A stretch of 64,000 nt of DNA from Aneurinibacillus sp. Ricciae_BoGa-3 (GCF_028421645.1 NZ_CP116887.1:3350001-3414000); one strand, 5' to 3'. Counted from the stretch's first letter, positions 34,795-43,748 are shown. Program-made: numbers and translations. Notes: generated by a model not told the origin, from the sequence alone.

Positions 34795-35301
34795 TTAATT
34801 TCCAATTCCGGCTGATTTTATTGCCACATTCATGGCTTCTTTCTCTTCATCTGATAGATGATAGGGTGAGGTGCCGTTCTGAATCGGTTTAGCATAGGTG
34901 CGCGACTCGCTTCGCCCATATATGCTCGTAACGACAACTCCGTTTTTCTCATCATCTAGAAGCGCGAGCGAGAAGCTTAAATCACTGCCCTCATTCTGGA
35001 ACGCCTGGAACCTGACCATGCCAAAATGGCCTTTCCGGGTGACGATGGAGGAGCGAAGCCGCTTCATTTCCTCATCAATATAGGCGTGTGATTCGGTTAA
35101 ACGATCCATCCGGTCAAAAAGCTTCTCAAGGATTTGCTCAAGATTTTCCTTCGAAGTGCCGTAGGAGAGCCGTTTGAATCTTTTCTTAAGGCCGTTAAAC
35201 TTAATTGAGAGAATAAGATTCCAGATAAGGATGACAAGAAACAAAAGGATAAGCACGCCGCAAATGCCTGCCAATGTTCCTGTCGTCAACCACGCTTCCA
35301 C
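34795..35301 (-). CDS. DUF4446 family membrane protein
   Basis: A 168-residue protein with an N-terminal transmembrane helix (about residues 10-36), a coiled-coil segment (about 50-85) and a C-terminal beta domain VRFQAFQNEGSDLSFSLALLDDEKNGVVVTSIYGR that is the DUF4446 signature. Members are widespread in sporeformers near parB or soj, but the function is unknown. The start is GTG with a weak ribosome binding site. Confidence 0.8.
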   Translation of the reverse strand: MEAWLTTGTLAGICGVLILLFLVILIWNLILSIKFNGLKKRFKRLSYGTSKENLEQILEKLFDRMDRLTESHAYIDEEMKRLRSSIVTRKGHFGMVRFQAFQNEGSDLSFSLALLDDEKNGVVVTSIYGRSESRTYAKPIQNGTSPYHLSDEEKEAMNVAIKSAGIGN

Positions 35302-35408
35302 TACAATACCATCCCTTTCGCGTGCAAAAACTCACAACGTATATATTTTATAACTAGCGGCGCCGTATTTCCATATAAAATATTGGGTGTGTTGTGTTAC
35401 GTTCCGGA

Positions 35409-36308
35409 TTATTGTTTTGTTGTGATTGCAATCCCTGTCCGGTCTTCAATCGCGCGAATAGTTGCTGCCACGTCTTCACTTCCATATCCTTGCGCCTGCG
35501 CAGCTCCTACCATTTCGGTTGCCGTCCGTCCAACTCCTAGTGGCGTTTCCAACTGCTGAGCAAGATTTACCGCAATCTTCATATCCTTATACAACAGGTC
35601 GACACTAAACAGCGGGGCAAAATTCCTTGCCGTGATTAACGGGTATATCCGATCATATCCCAGGCTATGTCCGGTGCTGACTTTAATAATTTCGTGCAGT
35701 GTATCCTGTGGTATGCCCGCTTTTTCAGCAAGCACCATCACTTCAGACACTGCGGCGACGTTAATGCCAAAGAGCATATTGTTGATAAGTTTCACAACGC
35801 TGCCGCTCCCCACCGGGCCCACGAGCACGATTTTTCGGCCCATGGCTTCAAAAACGGGAAGTGCGGTCTGGTATGGTCTTTCGTCTCCCCCGCACATAAT
35901 GGTAAGTGATCCTGCTTCCGCGCCCATTGGCCCCCCGCTAATGGGGGCATCAAGAAAATGGACGCCCTTCTCTTTAGCAGCGTTATAGATTTGTTGGTTT
36001 AACTGGGGGCTTACGGTGCTATGATCCGCAATAATCAGCCCTTCACGTGAGCCGCTGAGAACACCATGGCTTCCAAGGTATATATCTTCCACAGTATGAG
36101 GCATCGGCAAGCAGGTGAGCAGTATTTGTACCTTAGAGGCCAGATCAGCAGCATCTGACGCTTCTATGGCACCTGCGGCCACTGCCTTTTCGATCGGTCC
36201 CCTGCTCCTGCTAACCACATGAACCTCAAACCCGCTTTTTAGCAGGTTCATTGTCATAGGAAGGCCCATTGTCCCGAGGCCAATGAAACCAACTTTCATT
36301 CTGCTCAT
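35409..36308 (-). CDS. NAD(P)-dependent beta-hydroxyacid dehydrogenase
   Basis: A 299-residue enzyme of the 3-hydroxyisobutyrate dehydrogenase/tartronate semialdehyde reductase family. The Rossmann loop is GFIGLGTMGLPMTMNL, the substrate loop DAPISGGPMGAEAGSL, and the catalytic lysine is in KLINNMLFG. The ATG at 36308 has GGAGG eight bases upstream and overlaps the pepA stop region. Substrate specificity cannot be told; 3-hydroxyisobutyrate (valine breakdown) or 2-hydroxy-3-oxopropionate are the usual ones. Confidence 0.87.
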   Translation of the reverse strand: MSRMKVGFIGLGTMGLPMTMNLLKSGFEVHVVSRSRGPIEKAVAAGAIEASDAADLASKVQILLTCLPMPHTVEDIYLGSHGVLSGSREGLIIADHSTVSPQLNQQIYNAAKEKGVHFLDAPISGGPMGAEAGSLTIMCGGDERPYQTALPVFEAMGRKIVLVGPVGSGSVVKLINNMLFGINVAAVSEVMVLAEKAGIPQDTLHEIIKVSTGHSLGYDRIYPLITARNFAPLFSVDLLYKDMKIAVNLAQQLETPLGVGRTATEMVGAAQAQGYGSEDVAATIRAIEDRTGIAITTKQ

Positions 36309-36309
36309 C

Positions 36310-37818
36310 TTATTTCCCTCCAAATCGAATGGCGAGTTGTATTAACGTACGTACAGCTACTCCCGTTGCACCAACAGGGTTATGCCCTTTATCTTTCTTC
36401 GTCGTCGCGGTGCCAGCGATATCCAGGTGAACCCAAGGTGTGTCTTCCGCAAACTCTCCAATAAATATGCCTCCCTGGATGCAGCCGGCAGGCCGCCCCG
36501 CATCATTTTTGATGTCTGCGATTTCACTTTCAATGTATTCGTGGTACTCCTCGAAATTTGGCAGCTGCCATACTTTCTCCCCTGCAAGGCGCGCAGCTGC
36601 TTTTACTTCAGCAGCCCATTCGTCATTATTGGCAATCAGGCCTGTCGCCGCATGGCCAAGCGCTGAAATAACAGAACCCGTAAGCGTTGCCACGTCAACT
36701 AATTTCGTAGCGCCAAGGTGTTTTGCATAAGACACGCCATCAGCAAGAATTAAGCGGCCTTCGGCATCGGTATGGACGATTTCAATTGTCTTGCCGGAGA
36801 ATGAAGTAATGACGTCAGCTGGCTTTAAGCAGTTGCCTGAAATCATATTCTCACATGTGGGAATAACGGCGATAACATTCACGTGCGGCTGCAGGGCACC
36901 AATTCCATCCATTGCGCCAATTACGGCAGCAGCGCCTCCCATATCCGTCTTCATCTCGCCCATTCCCTCGTCGGGTTTAACCTGAATACCGCCTGTATCA
37001 AATGTAATGCCTTTTCCTATGTATCCCAGAATGTCTTTGCTGTCCGGTGCGCCTAAATATTTTAAAACAATCATCATGGTTTCCTTATCGCTTGCCTGAC
37101 CGACGCCGAGCAGGGCTCCCATGCCCATTTCTTCCAGTTCAACCTGCCCGATAACCGTTACATCAAGGTTACGCCTGCGCGCCACCTCTTTTGCCCGTTC
37201 CGCCAAAATGGCAGGGGTAAGTTTATTGCTTGGCTCATTCACGAGGCTGCGGGCGAGGTTTGTTGCATGAGAAGCGACCCCTGCACGTTCAAGACCCGCT
37301 TCGATAGCATCTTTTACCATCGCTTCATCGACAACAAGCACAAAGTCCTGAATTTCGGCATTGCTTTCCTGCTTTGTTTTGTAGCCTATAAATGTATAAG
37401 TACCCAGCTGTACGCCTTCCGCTACGCCTTGTACGATATCAACAGAGTTCCATAATTTTCTCTCAACATAATAACTGGCAACGCCAAATGTGATGGTTTT
37501 AAAGTTTCGTTTCCGGGCTAAACGCGCCGCTTCTCCAATCGCATCCCGCACTTTCTCTACTGTAAGTTCGGATTCTTTGCCTAGTCCCAGCACGATAGTT
37601 CGCCTCGCAGGGATTCTTCCCCAATTATGCAGAAGCGTGATTTCCCCAAATTTTCCTGTAATCTCTTTTTCAGCAATAAGCTGGGAAATACGGTGTTGCA
37701 GTGCCTCATCTACTTTTTTTGTATTCCCTTTTACACTGTCTTGATCTTCGCAGTACGTGACGATTAAACAGTCCGTTGCTATGGCAGAGATATCTTCTGT
37801 GGAAATTTTAATGTTCAT
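36310..37818 (-). CDS. pepA: Leucyl aminopeptidase (M17 family)
   Basis: A 502-residue metallo-aminopeptidase. The N-terminal macro-like domain is followed by the catalytic domain with GKGITFDTGGIQVKP, KTDMGGAAAV and the signature HTDAEGRLILADG that provides the two-metal site. It removes N-terminal residues from peptides in the cytoplasm. GGAGG precedes the ATG. The next gene overlaps its end, so the pair is an operon. Confidence 0.93.
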   Translation of the reverse strand: MNIKISTEDISAIATDCLIVTYCEDQDSVKGNTKKVDEALQHRISQLIAEKEITGKFGEITLLHNWGRIPARRTIVLGLGKESELTVEKVRDAIGEAARLARKRNFKTITFGVASYYVERKLWNSVDIVQGVAEGVQLGTYTFIGYKTKQESNAEIQDFVLVVDEAMVKDAIEAGLERAGVASHATNLARSLVNEPSNKLTPAILAERAKEVARRRNLDVTVIGQVELEEMGMGALLGVGQASDKETMMIVLKYLGAPDSKDILGYIGKGITFDTGGIQVKPDEGMGEMKTDMGGAAAVIGAMDGIGALQPHVNVIAVIPTCENMISGNCLKPADVITSFSGKTIEIVHTDAEGRLILADGVSYAKHLGATKLVDVATLTGSVISALGHAATGLIANNDEWAAEVKAAARLAGEKVWQLPNFEEYHEYIESEIADIKNDAGRPAGCIQGGIFIGEFAEDTPWVHLDIAGTATTKKDKGHNPVGATGVAVRTLIQLAIRFGGK

Positions 37819-37870
37819 GCTGCACCTCCGTTAATCTTCCCGCAGGAGTACAATTGCGGACACGCAGAAA

Positions 37871-37896
37871 TAGCATACTCCTATCGAAGTATGCTA
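37871..37896 (-). terminator. Weak terminator of the 199-residue hypothetical gene
   Basis: TAGCATACT and AGTATGCTA pair around eight bases; the T run after it is short (TTTC). Confidence 0.5.
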
Positions 37897-37927
37897 CTAT
37901 TTCGCTCTTCTTACTCGATTCTCCTGC

Positions 37928-38527
37928 CTATATCTCGAGCAGAAGCATTTCGTGCCGCAGCTCGCAAAGCCGTTCTTGGCTGCGCTCTACACTTTCTGTG
38001 TCACCCTTATTCAGAGCCTGCTGTAAGACTGCCAGTTCATAATCGATCTCCATGCGCATCACTGGAATTCTTTCCTCAGCATCTCTTCTCTTAAAAGCGA
38101 TCATCACATCGTCCATGGTGACAAAGCATTCTTTTTCAAAAACGACCTCACGCTTGTCTCCTGAGATTTTCATAATCTGAAACGCTTCTCCGTAGCGGAT
38201 TTTCTGGACAACCAGCTGGTCTCCCGTAAAAAACTTAATAACCGCATGGCCTTTAGCCTGCTCAATAAAGTGTTGTAAAATCCTCTCAAATCGTTGGTCT
38301 TTTATCTTATAATAACGGTCGCGCAGCTGGTAACGTTTACCTTTTCTTTTAAAAGTGAGACTATGTTTGTCTCCATCCGTTTGAACTGAAAGGGTGAAGT
38401 ATCGGGGCGTCTCTTTCCATGCGACATGCATTCCTTGTTCAACAATGATAGCGACTAATTCCTGAATTTGTCCCTTGTTAAACCAAAGTGCCACGTTGCT
38501 GTACTCAATCTGGTCGTATGCATGCAT
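37928..38527 (-). CDS. Hypothetical protein, 199 residues
   Basis: Not recognised. It begins right after GGAGGGGAGAAC. Residues 1-130 look beta-rich and basic (FKRKGKRYQLRDRYYKIKDQRFERIL); residues about 150-199 form an amphipathic helix with heptads (ELAVLQQALNKGDTESVERSQERL). No signal peptide or membrane segment. It is divergent from yktB. Codon use is like the neighbours. Confidence 0.75.
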   Translation of the reverse strand: MHAYDQIEYSNVALWFNKGQIQELVAIIVEQGMHVAWKETPRYFTLSVQTDGDKHSLTFKRKGKRYQLRDRYYKIKDQRFERILQHFIEQAKGHAVIKFFTGDQLVVQKIRYGEAFQIMKISGDKREVVFEKECFVTMDDVMIAFKRRDAEERIPVMRMEIDYELAVLQQALNKGDTESVERSQERLCELRHEMLLLEI

Positions 38528-38610
38528 GTTCTCCCCTCCATTTTAAATATTATAAATATTTTGTAAACATCATTGTAGTGGAAATGCCGTTTAAAATCAA
38601 GTGGAGTTTG

Positions 38611-38638
38611 TTGGCGATTGCCGCAACTACGTTATAAT
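38611..38638 (+). promoter_or_regulatory. yktB promoter
   Basis: TTGGCG and TATAAT, 16 bp apart, end about 38 bp upstream of the yktB start. Confidence 0.55.
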
Positions 38639-38675
38639 AGAAAAAAAACAATACACAGTGCTAGGAGACAGTCAG

Positions 38676-39299
38676 ATGACATTTACAGGCTTTACCGAAG
38701 AAGATTTCAATGTATTTACTGTACCCGGATTGGAAGCCAGAATGGAGGCGCTAAAATCCACTGTACGGCCTAAACTTGAAGCGATTGGTGCTCACTTTGC
38801 GCCAATTCTTTCAGCCGAGACAGGTGACGAAATGTTTTATCATGTGGCCAAGCATGCCCGCAGAACGGTTCATCCACCGCAAGACACATGGGTAGCTTGG
38901 GCTGGCAGCAAGCGGGGATACAAAATGCTCCCGCATTTCCAAGTAGGCCTCTGGGAAACCCACCTTTTCATTTGGTTTGCCATTATTTATGAATCACCGG
39001 CAAAGCAGCATTTTGCTGGAAATTTAGCCATACACTGGAACAGGCTTAAGGAAGATGTACCGCAGCAGTTTGTCTGGTCATATGATCACACAAAACCGGA
39101 CGTATTTTCCCAAAAGGACATGAGCGATGCCAAAATGCAGGAAATGATTGATCGTTTAAAGCATATTAAGAAAGCAGAAATTTTATGCGGGCTTACACTT
39201 GATAGAAACGACAGAGCCGTGAAAGATGGCGAGCTTCTGCTTGACACCATTGATAAAACATTTGCGGCTGTGCTTCCATTATACAAGCTGGCCCGGTAA
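38676..39299 (+). CDS. yktB: UPF0637/DUF1054 family protein YktB
   Basis: A 207-residue protein of the DUF1054 family; TFTGFTEEDFNVFTVPGLEARM and the middle HVAKHARRTVHPPQDTWVAW are typical. Function unknown. I start at the ATG at 38676, eight bases after TAGGAG. In B. subtilis yktB lies close to speA and SR1, which are also close here, so this is a conserved neighbourhood. Confidence 0.9.
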   Translation: MTFTGFTEEDFNVFTVPGLEARMEALKSTVRPKLEAIGAHFAPILSAETGDEMFYHVAKHARRTVHPPQDTWVAWAGSKRGYKMLPHFQVGLWETHLFIWFAIIYESPAKQHFAGNLAIHWNRLKEDVPQQFVWSYDHTKPDVFSQKDMSDAKMQEMIDRLKHIKKAEILCGLTLDRNDRAVKDGELLLDTIDKTFAAVLPLYKLAR

Positions 39300-39302
39300 A
39301 CG

Positions 39303-39545
39303 AATAAGAATAAACACCGCGGACATGCCGCTCTGTTCTTTCCCCCCGCAGAAGTTTTTCGGCCGCTTTCTGTCACGATAGGCGGACCGGCAAAACATCT
39401 GGGTATCTCAATGATGGAGACAAGTTGCCGGTCTTTTTCGCCCTCTGTTCCAGACGCTCCTAAAGGGGAAAGAAAGGAGCCGTCATTGCCTCGCGATGTT
39501 TTTCTTTAGCGTTTGGGGACCACTACGGTCCCCATTTAAGAAATA
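39303..39545 (+). repeat. R1 palindromic element, copy B
   Basis: The left end AATAAGAATAAACACCGCGG and right end TCGCGATGTTTTTCTTTAGC are imperfect inverted repeats. The core GACCGGCAA (39385-39393) pairs perfectly with TTGCCGGTC (39425-39433), and a terminal hairpin GGGGACC/GGTCCCC sits at 39515-39533. It lies between convergent genes; no coding signal in either strand. Confidence 0.85.
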
Positions 39546-39582
39546 ACAATCTTAAAATAACATATAATTTCTTTATCGATAA

Positions 39583-39623
39583 AAAAATCGCGAAAAAATG
39601 GGCCCCATCTTCTCGCGATTTTT
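39583..39623. terminator. Terminator of the FMN oxidoreductase gene
   Basis: AAAAATCGCGA and TCGCGATTTTT pair; A and T runs flank both sides. Confidence 0.75.
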
Positions 39624-39632
39624 TGTTGCCGA

Positions 39633-40607
39633 CTATCTCACGGCAGATTCCCACATGCCATTCATAATGCTTAGTCGTGATTGTGCGGAGGTAATCATTT
39701 CATCAAATAACTGCTGAACGGTTGGAACATCATCAATCAGGCCTATAACCTGCCCGGCCCATCCAAAGGCAGACTGCTCATCCCCATCGTGGATGAATTT
39801 TCGGTTAGCCGTCCCGCTTATTAAATCTTTAATATCCTCATATGTAACGCCTTGTTTCTCTCTTTCAACTAAATCTAGCGTGTAATCCGTTCGAAGCGCC
39901 CGGGCCGGTGCGCCGATAGAACGTTTAATAACGATCGTGTCTGATTCACTTCCTTTAAGTATCGCCTCTTTATAGGCTTCACTTGCATGGACGCATTCAC
40001 GCGTCGCAATAAATCTTGTTCCCATCTCTACACCTTCCGCACCAAGGGCTAGAGCCGCCAAGAGGCCTCTGCCGTCCCCAATTCCCCCACTCGCGAGAAC
40101 AGGAATGGATACGGAATCAACCACGCGCGGAATCAATACCATCGTGCCTAAATCATCGCGGCCAATATGGCCCCCGCCTTCCTGGCCTACCGCCATTACT
40201 GCATCGGCACCTAGCTCCTCTGCCTTCTCCGCCTGCCGGACGCCAGCTACTAGCACCAGGGTGCGAATATCTTCACCCTTAAGCCGTTCAAAAATCGGTT
40301 TTGGATTTCCCCCTGTAACCGAAATCGCTGCAACTTTTTCTTCAATTGCAACTTCCAGTAGCGCCTCATACGATTTCTCGTGCTGCCCGATAGCGAAGTT
40401 GACGCCAAAAGGCTTATCGGTCAACTCGCGAACCTTACCGATTTCTTCGCGCACTCTCTCAGGTGTCCCCAGCGTCATGGCCGTGATCTGGCCCAATCCT
40501 CCAGCGTTACTTACTGCTGCGCAAAGTTCTGAATAGGCAAGATAGGCCAGCCCACCCTGGACAATGGGGTATTGAATGCCAAATATTTCTGTTACCCGAG
40601 TCTTCAA
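39633..40607 (-). CDS. Nitronate monooxygenase/FabK-like FMN oxidoreductase
   Basis: A TIM-barrel flavoprotein of about 324 residues. The start segment IFGIQYPIVQGG, the QEGGGHIGR loop and ASGGIGDGRGLLAALALGAEGVEMGTRF are characteristic of the 2-nitropropane dioxygenase/FabK family. FabK reduces enoyl-ACP, but the window also has a FabI, so nitronate detoxification is at least as likely. I start at the TTG at 40607, eight bases after GGAG; an ATG seven codons earlier is the alternative. Confidence 0.8.
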   Translation of the reverse strand: MKTRVTEIFGIQYPIVQGGLAYLAYSELCAAVSNAGGLGQITAMTLGTPERVREEIGKVRELTDKPFGVNFAIGQHEKSYEALLEVAIEEKVAAISVTGGNPKPIFERLKGEDIRTLVLVAGVRQAEKAEELGADAVMAVGQEGGGHIGRDDLGTMVLIPRVVDSVSIPVLASGGIGDGRGLLAALALGAEGVEMGTRFIATRECVHASEAYKEAILKGSESDTIVIKRSIGAPARALRTDYTLDLVEREKQGVTYEDIKDLISGTANRKFIHDGDEQSAFGWAGQVIGLIDDVPTVQQLFDEMITSAQSRLSIMNGMWESAVR

Positions 40608-40693
40608 CTGCCTCACTCCTTTTTTCATAATTCCAACTCTTTTTACTTCGCCTGGCGAAACATGAATTCCTTTTTATTTTCACAGACTTTTAC

Positions 40694-40721
40694 TTGCAAT
40701 CGAAAGGGTTTTTGATATACT
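40694..40721 (+). promoter_or_regulatory. speA promoter
   Basis: TTGCAA and TATACT are 16 bp apart, 55 bp upstream of the start codon. Confidence 0.55.
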
Positions 40722-40776
40722 CTAATTTGTTTAAAAATGCACGAAAAGACCACATTGGAAATGGGGCATAACATAA

Positions 40777-42246
40777 ATGGACCAAACAAAGACTCCCCTC
40801 TTTACAGGCGTAGTAGAGCATGCGCGCAAAAATCCGCTCCAGTTTCATATCCCCGGCCATAAAAAAGGGGCTGGGATGTATCCTGAATTCAGAGATTTTA
40901 TCGGGCAAAATGCCCTATCCATTGATTTAATAAATATAGCGCCACTTGACGACCTGCACCATCCGAAAGGAATGATTAAAGACGCCCAGGATTTAGCAGC
41001 CGAAGCGTTCGGCGCAGACCACACATTCTTCTCCGTTCAGGGAACAAGTGGAGCCATTATAACCATGATCATGGCTGTTGTCGGACCCGGTGAAAAAATC
41101 ATTATTCCCCGCAACGTGCATAAATCGGTGCTGTCCGCCATTATTTTCGCAGGTGCGATCCCTGTTTTTGTGCATCCTGTAATGGACACCAACCTCGGAA
41201 TAGCGCATGGAATCACAACCGCATCCGTAAGAAAGGCCTTAGAGCAGCATTCGACTGCTAAAGGGGTGCTTGTCATTAACCCAACTTATTTCGGAGTGGC
41301 TGCCAATTTAAAAGAAATTGTTGATGTTGCCCACGAATATAACGTGCCGGTGCTCGTAGATGAGGCCCACGGGGTGCATATTCATTTTCACGATCATTTG
41401 CCGCTTTCGGCCATGCAGGCAGGCGCCGATATTGCGGCAACGAGCGTTCATAAACTGGGCGGATCGATGACCCAGAGTTCGGTTTTGAATCTGAGAGAAG
41501 GTTTAATTTCAGCGAACCGGGTCAAATCCATTATAAGTATGCTTACAACAACTTCCACCTCCTACCTTCTGCTGGCTTCCCTGGATACGGCCCGCAAACA
41601 GCTGGTGCTTAACGGGAAAGAATTGATGGACCGTGTGCTGGAATTAGCTGCTTTTGTCCGGGATGAAATCAATCAAATTCCTGGCCTTTACTGTGTAGGT
41701 AAAGAAATTCTTGGTACTGAAGCGACCTATGATATGGATCCTTCAAAATTAATTATCCAGGTCCGCGGGCTTGGCATAACCGGTCACCAGGCTGAAGTGT
41801 GGCTCCGAGAGAAATACAATATTGAAGTAGAATTGAGCGACCTGTACAATATTCTGTGCCTTGTGACCCCCGGTGACACGATCTTGACTGTTACCATGCT
41901 CGTTCAAGCACTGCGTGAGCTGGCGCGGATTCACATGGGTGAAGCCTCGATGAAAATACTGCCGGTGCACCTGCCTACTATTCCGGAACTGGCCATTTCG
42001 CCACGAGAAGCGTTTTACGCGGAAACTGAAATCGTGCCGCTTAAAGAAGCAGCGGAACGCATTATTGCAGAATTCATCATGATCTATCCGCCAGGTATTC
42101 CAATTGTTATGCCGGGTGAAATTCTCTCAGAAGAGAACGTTCATTACATCATTGAAAATATGGAAGCAGGCCTTCCCGTGCAGGGTCCGGAAGATGAGTC
42201 TATTCAGACCGTCAAGGTAATCAAGCGCACACAGGCTATTAAATAG
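40777..42246 (+). CDS. speA: Arginine decarboxylase (fold type I, PLP)
   Basis: A 489-residue decarboxylase of the Orn/Lys/Arg group. The N-terminal HARKNPLQFHIPGHKKGAGM, the PLP lysine motif SVHKLGGSMTQSS near residue 228 and LVDEAHGVHIHF (PLP pyridine contact) identify it. It makes agmatine from arginine, the first step of the B. subtilis polyamine route. It precedes an SR1P gene on the opposite strand, as SR1 and speA are neighbours in B. subtilis. Confidence 0.92.
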   Translation: MDQTKTPLFTGVVEHARKNPLQFHIPGHKKGAGMYPEFRDFIGQNALSIDLINIAPLDDLHHPKGMIKDAQDLAAEAFGADHTFFSVQGTSGAIITMIMAVVGPGEKIIIPRNVHKSVLSAIIFAGAIPVFVHPVMDTNLGIAHGITTASVRKALEQHSTAKGVLVINPTYFGVAANLKEIVDVAHEYNVPVLVDEAHGVHIHFHDHLPLSAMQAGADIAATSVHKLGGSMTQSSVLNLREGLISANRVKSIISMLTTTSTSYLLLASLDTARKQLVLNGKELMDRVLELAAFVRDEINQIPGLYCVGKEILGTEATYDMDPSKLIIQVRGLGITGHQAEVWLREKYNIEVELSDLYNILCLVTPGDTILTVTMLVQALRELARIHMGEASMKILPVHLPTIPELAISPREAFYAETEIVPLKEAAERIIAEFIMIYPPGIPIVMPGEILSEENVHYIIENMEAGLPVQGPEDESIQTVKVIKRTQAIK

Positions 42247-42262
42247 TACGTGGTCCATTAAA

Positions 42263-42295
42263 CAAAAAAAGAACCTCTGGCAGGTTCTTTTTTTG
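42263..42295. terminator. Bidirectional terminator, speA and SR1
   Basis: CAAAAAAAGAACCT and AGGTTCTTTTTTTG pair around a 5-nt loop. Confidence 0.9.
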
Positions 42296-42302
42296 TTTGT
42301 CC

Positions 42303-42428
42303 TTATTTATCTTCCGAAGAGGCGTTTCTTGATCCACAGTCCGGGCAAACTCCATACAACGTGTCAACTTTTTCAAATTCGTAATGTTCAATAATGCCCT
42401 CACACTGTTGGCAAACCACTGTAACCAT
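42303..42428 (-). CDS. GapA-binding peptide SR1P
   Basis: A 41-residue peptide, MVTVVCQQCEGIIEHYEFEK followed by VDTLYGVCPDC and a polar tail, with GGAGG eight bases before the ATG. Cys6-x2-Cys9 and Cys28-x2-Cys31 form a probable zinc ribbon. SR1P of B. subtilis has the same VCQxCxxxI start and TLYGxC centre; it binds glyceraldehyde-3-phosphate dehydrogenase GapA and promotes its effect on RNase J1. Too short for most gene finders. Confidence 0.88.
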   Translation of the reverse strand: MVTVVCQQCEGIIEHYEFEKVDTLYGVCPDCGSRNASSEDK

Positions 42429-42497
42429 TTTTTCGACCTCCATATTCTTTCATTGTGTATGATTTTCAATCATAACTGCGGTTTGTGTTATATTATT

Positions 42498-42526
42498 AAT
42501 ATAATATGTTATACTAATTCGGTCAA
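42498..42526 (-). promoter_or_regulatory. SR1 promoter
   Basis: On the minus strand TTGACC (42526-42521) and TATATT (42503-42498) are 17 bp apart. Confidence 0.75.
42505..42515 (+). promoter_or_regulatory. CcpN-type operator in the SR1 promoter
   Basis: TATGTTATACT fits the published CcpN consensus TRTGHYATAYW at every position and lies in the spacer of the SR1 promoter. In B. subtilis CcpN represses sr1, gapB and pckA when glycolytic carbon is present. The site predicts the same control here. Confidence 0.7.
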
Positions 42527-42549
42527 TAGGGATTTATTAAAAAATTAAA

Positions 42550-42575
42550 AAACCCGCTCTTTTTAGAGCGAGTTT
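42550..42575 (-). terminator. DUF3055 gene terminator
   Basis: AAACTCGCTCT and AGAGCGGGTTT pair on the minus strand and are followed by a T-rich tail. Confidence 0.75.
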
Positions 42576-42585
42576 ATTCTGTGAT

Positions 42586-42879
42586 TTAATATTGTTCGAG
42601 GGAATTGGTAACCGAGGGCAAATGTTCTTTTAGAAATACCGAAAGTTCCTCGGCTTCGGTAAGCGTGGAGATGGAAAACTTGTTTTTCAAAATTTCCAGG
42701 TTTTCAGCATCCTCGGCACATAGAAGAGACGATCTTCCTGTCTGCATGCAAATAACAAGAGGCTTTCCAAAAAATTGATGAGTGTATACGATACCAAAAT
42801 CATAGCGGCTGGTTTCGGATGCAAAACCAGCGAACCGCACCTTCGTTGTTTCGGTTTCGTCGTATAAGCGTTCAAACAT
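42586..42879 (-). CDS. DUF3055 family protein
   Basis: A 97-residue cytoplasmic protein. LYDETETTKVRFAGF, RYDFGIVYTHQFFGKPLVICMQTGR and AEELSVFLKEHL follow the DUF3055 pattern as I know it. Function unknown. It has its own terminator and lies just upstream of SR1, but is probably transcribed separately. Confidence 0.7.
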   Translation of the reverse strand: MFERLYDETETTKVRFAGFASETSRYDFGIVYTHQFFGKPLVICMQTGRSSLLCAEDAENLEILKNKFSISTLTEAEELSVFLKEHLPSVTNSLEQY

Positions 42880-43035
42880 TGAGAAATCCTCCTTTATTTG
42901 AATTTAATTTATTTTATATTATATCAGAATTTTTTGTATTTATATAGCATTATTTTCCCTCTTTTAGCCATCCAAGCTCCTAAACGACCAATTATTGCTT
43001 TATCCTTGATTGTAGCTTCTGTTGCCCAGCAAAAA

Positions 43036-43064
43036 GGACTGCTCCCTCAGGTTGGAGTCAGTCC
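43036..43064 (-). terminator. MarR gene terminator
   Basis: GGACTG-A-CTCC and GGAGCAGTCC pair (10 bp, one bulge) on the minus strand with TTTTTGC after. Confidence 0.8.
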
Positions 43065-43070
43065 CCTATT

Positions 43071-43595
43071 TCAACTGTGTGTTAGACGCCGTGTTTTGCT
43101 TCCGGTTTCACGAATCCAATTGATTTTTTCCTGGCCATGAAGCTCTTCCGCCAGAAAATCCAAACACTCGAAGAACAGTGCGGAAACATTTCTCCCGTAC
43201 TTCTCTTCCAGGCTTTCAAGCGCACGTGTTATCCGAAAAACTTCAGGAGCCTGTTCGCGGCTTTCTTCTATGATAGTTCGTCCTTTATCTGTTAGGTAAA
43301 CATTTACTACCCGTCCGTCTTTATCGCTTTTCTCGATTGTAACCAGGCCCTTTTCCATCATCTTCTTAACATGAATGACGACAGATGACGGATGCCAGAA
43401 TGTCCATTCGGCTATCTGGGTAACACGCACTCCTTCATAACAATAAACAATCCAAAGAATATTCAGCTGGACAGCTGAGTCCAGTTGAAGGTTGCGGGCG
43501 GCGGTTTCCCAATCATCTTTATTTACGACAGCAATAGCGCGCAGCGTGTTCAGCACATCATGCAGCTCATGTGGCTGGTCATTATTTTTTCGCAT
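43071..43595 (-). CDS. MarR family regulator (Hpr/ScoC-like)
   Basis: A 174-residue winged-helix regulator. LNILWIVYCYEGVRVTQIAEWTFWHPSSVVIHVKKM is the helix-turn-helix part and KSDKDGRVVNVYLTDKG the wing. The ILWIxY pattern and helix spacing resemble Hpr/ScoC, the transition-state repressor of protease and sporulation genes. It lies alone between two small genes; targets unknown. Confidence 0.82.
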   Translation of the reverse strand: MRKNNDQPHELHDVLNTLRAIAVVNKDDWETAARNLQLDSAVQLNILWIVYCYEGVRVTQIAEWTFWHPSSVVIHVKKMMEKGLVTIEKSDKDGRVVNVYLTDKGRTIIEESREQAPEVFRITRALESLEEKYGRNVSALFFECLDFLAEELHGQEKINWIRETGSKTRRLTHS

Positions 43596-43719
43596 AAAAG
43601 ACCTCTCTTCCCCTCCACAAAGTAATATTATTTATATAATTTCATTTACTTATAATAGTATATTTTTCTAAAAATTTAGTCAACACATTGTTTGCTAAAA
43701 TCCGGTCTGGTGTTTTAAG

Positions 43720-43748
43720 TTGTCAAATATTTACTCGGGTGCTAAACT
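43720..43748 (+). promoter_or_regulatory. Promoter for the DUF1885 gene
   Basis: TTGTCA and TAAACT are 17 bp apart, 50 bp upstream of the start. Confidence 0.5.

Larger units (their letters stand above)
42263..42491 (-). ncRNA. SR1-like dual-function RNA
   Basis: The predicted transcript from about 42491 to the terminator at 42263 is some 229 nt, close to the 205-nt B. subtilis SR1, and it encodes an SR1P homologue. It lies next to speA. In B. subtilis SR1 base-pairs with ahrC mRNA; the ArgR/AhrC gene is in this same window. Base-pairing ability is not established here. Confidence 0.75.

Noticed and set aside
37267-37455. Plus-strand frames opposite pepA and other conserved genes
   Set aside because: No ribosome binding sites or recognisable products; they are shadows of the coding strand.
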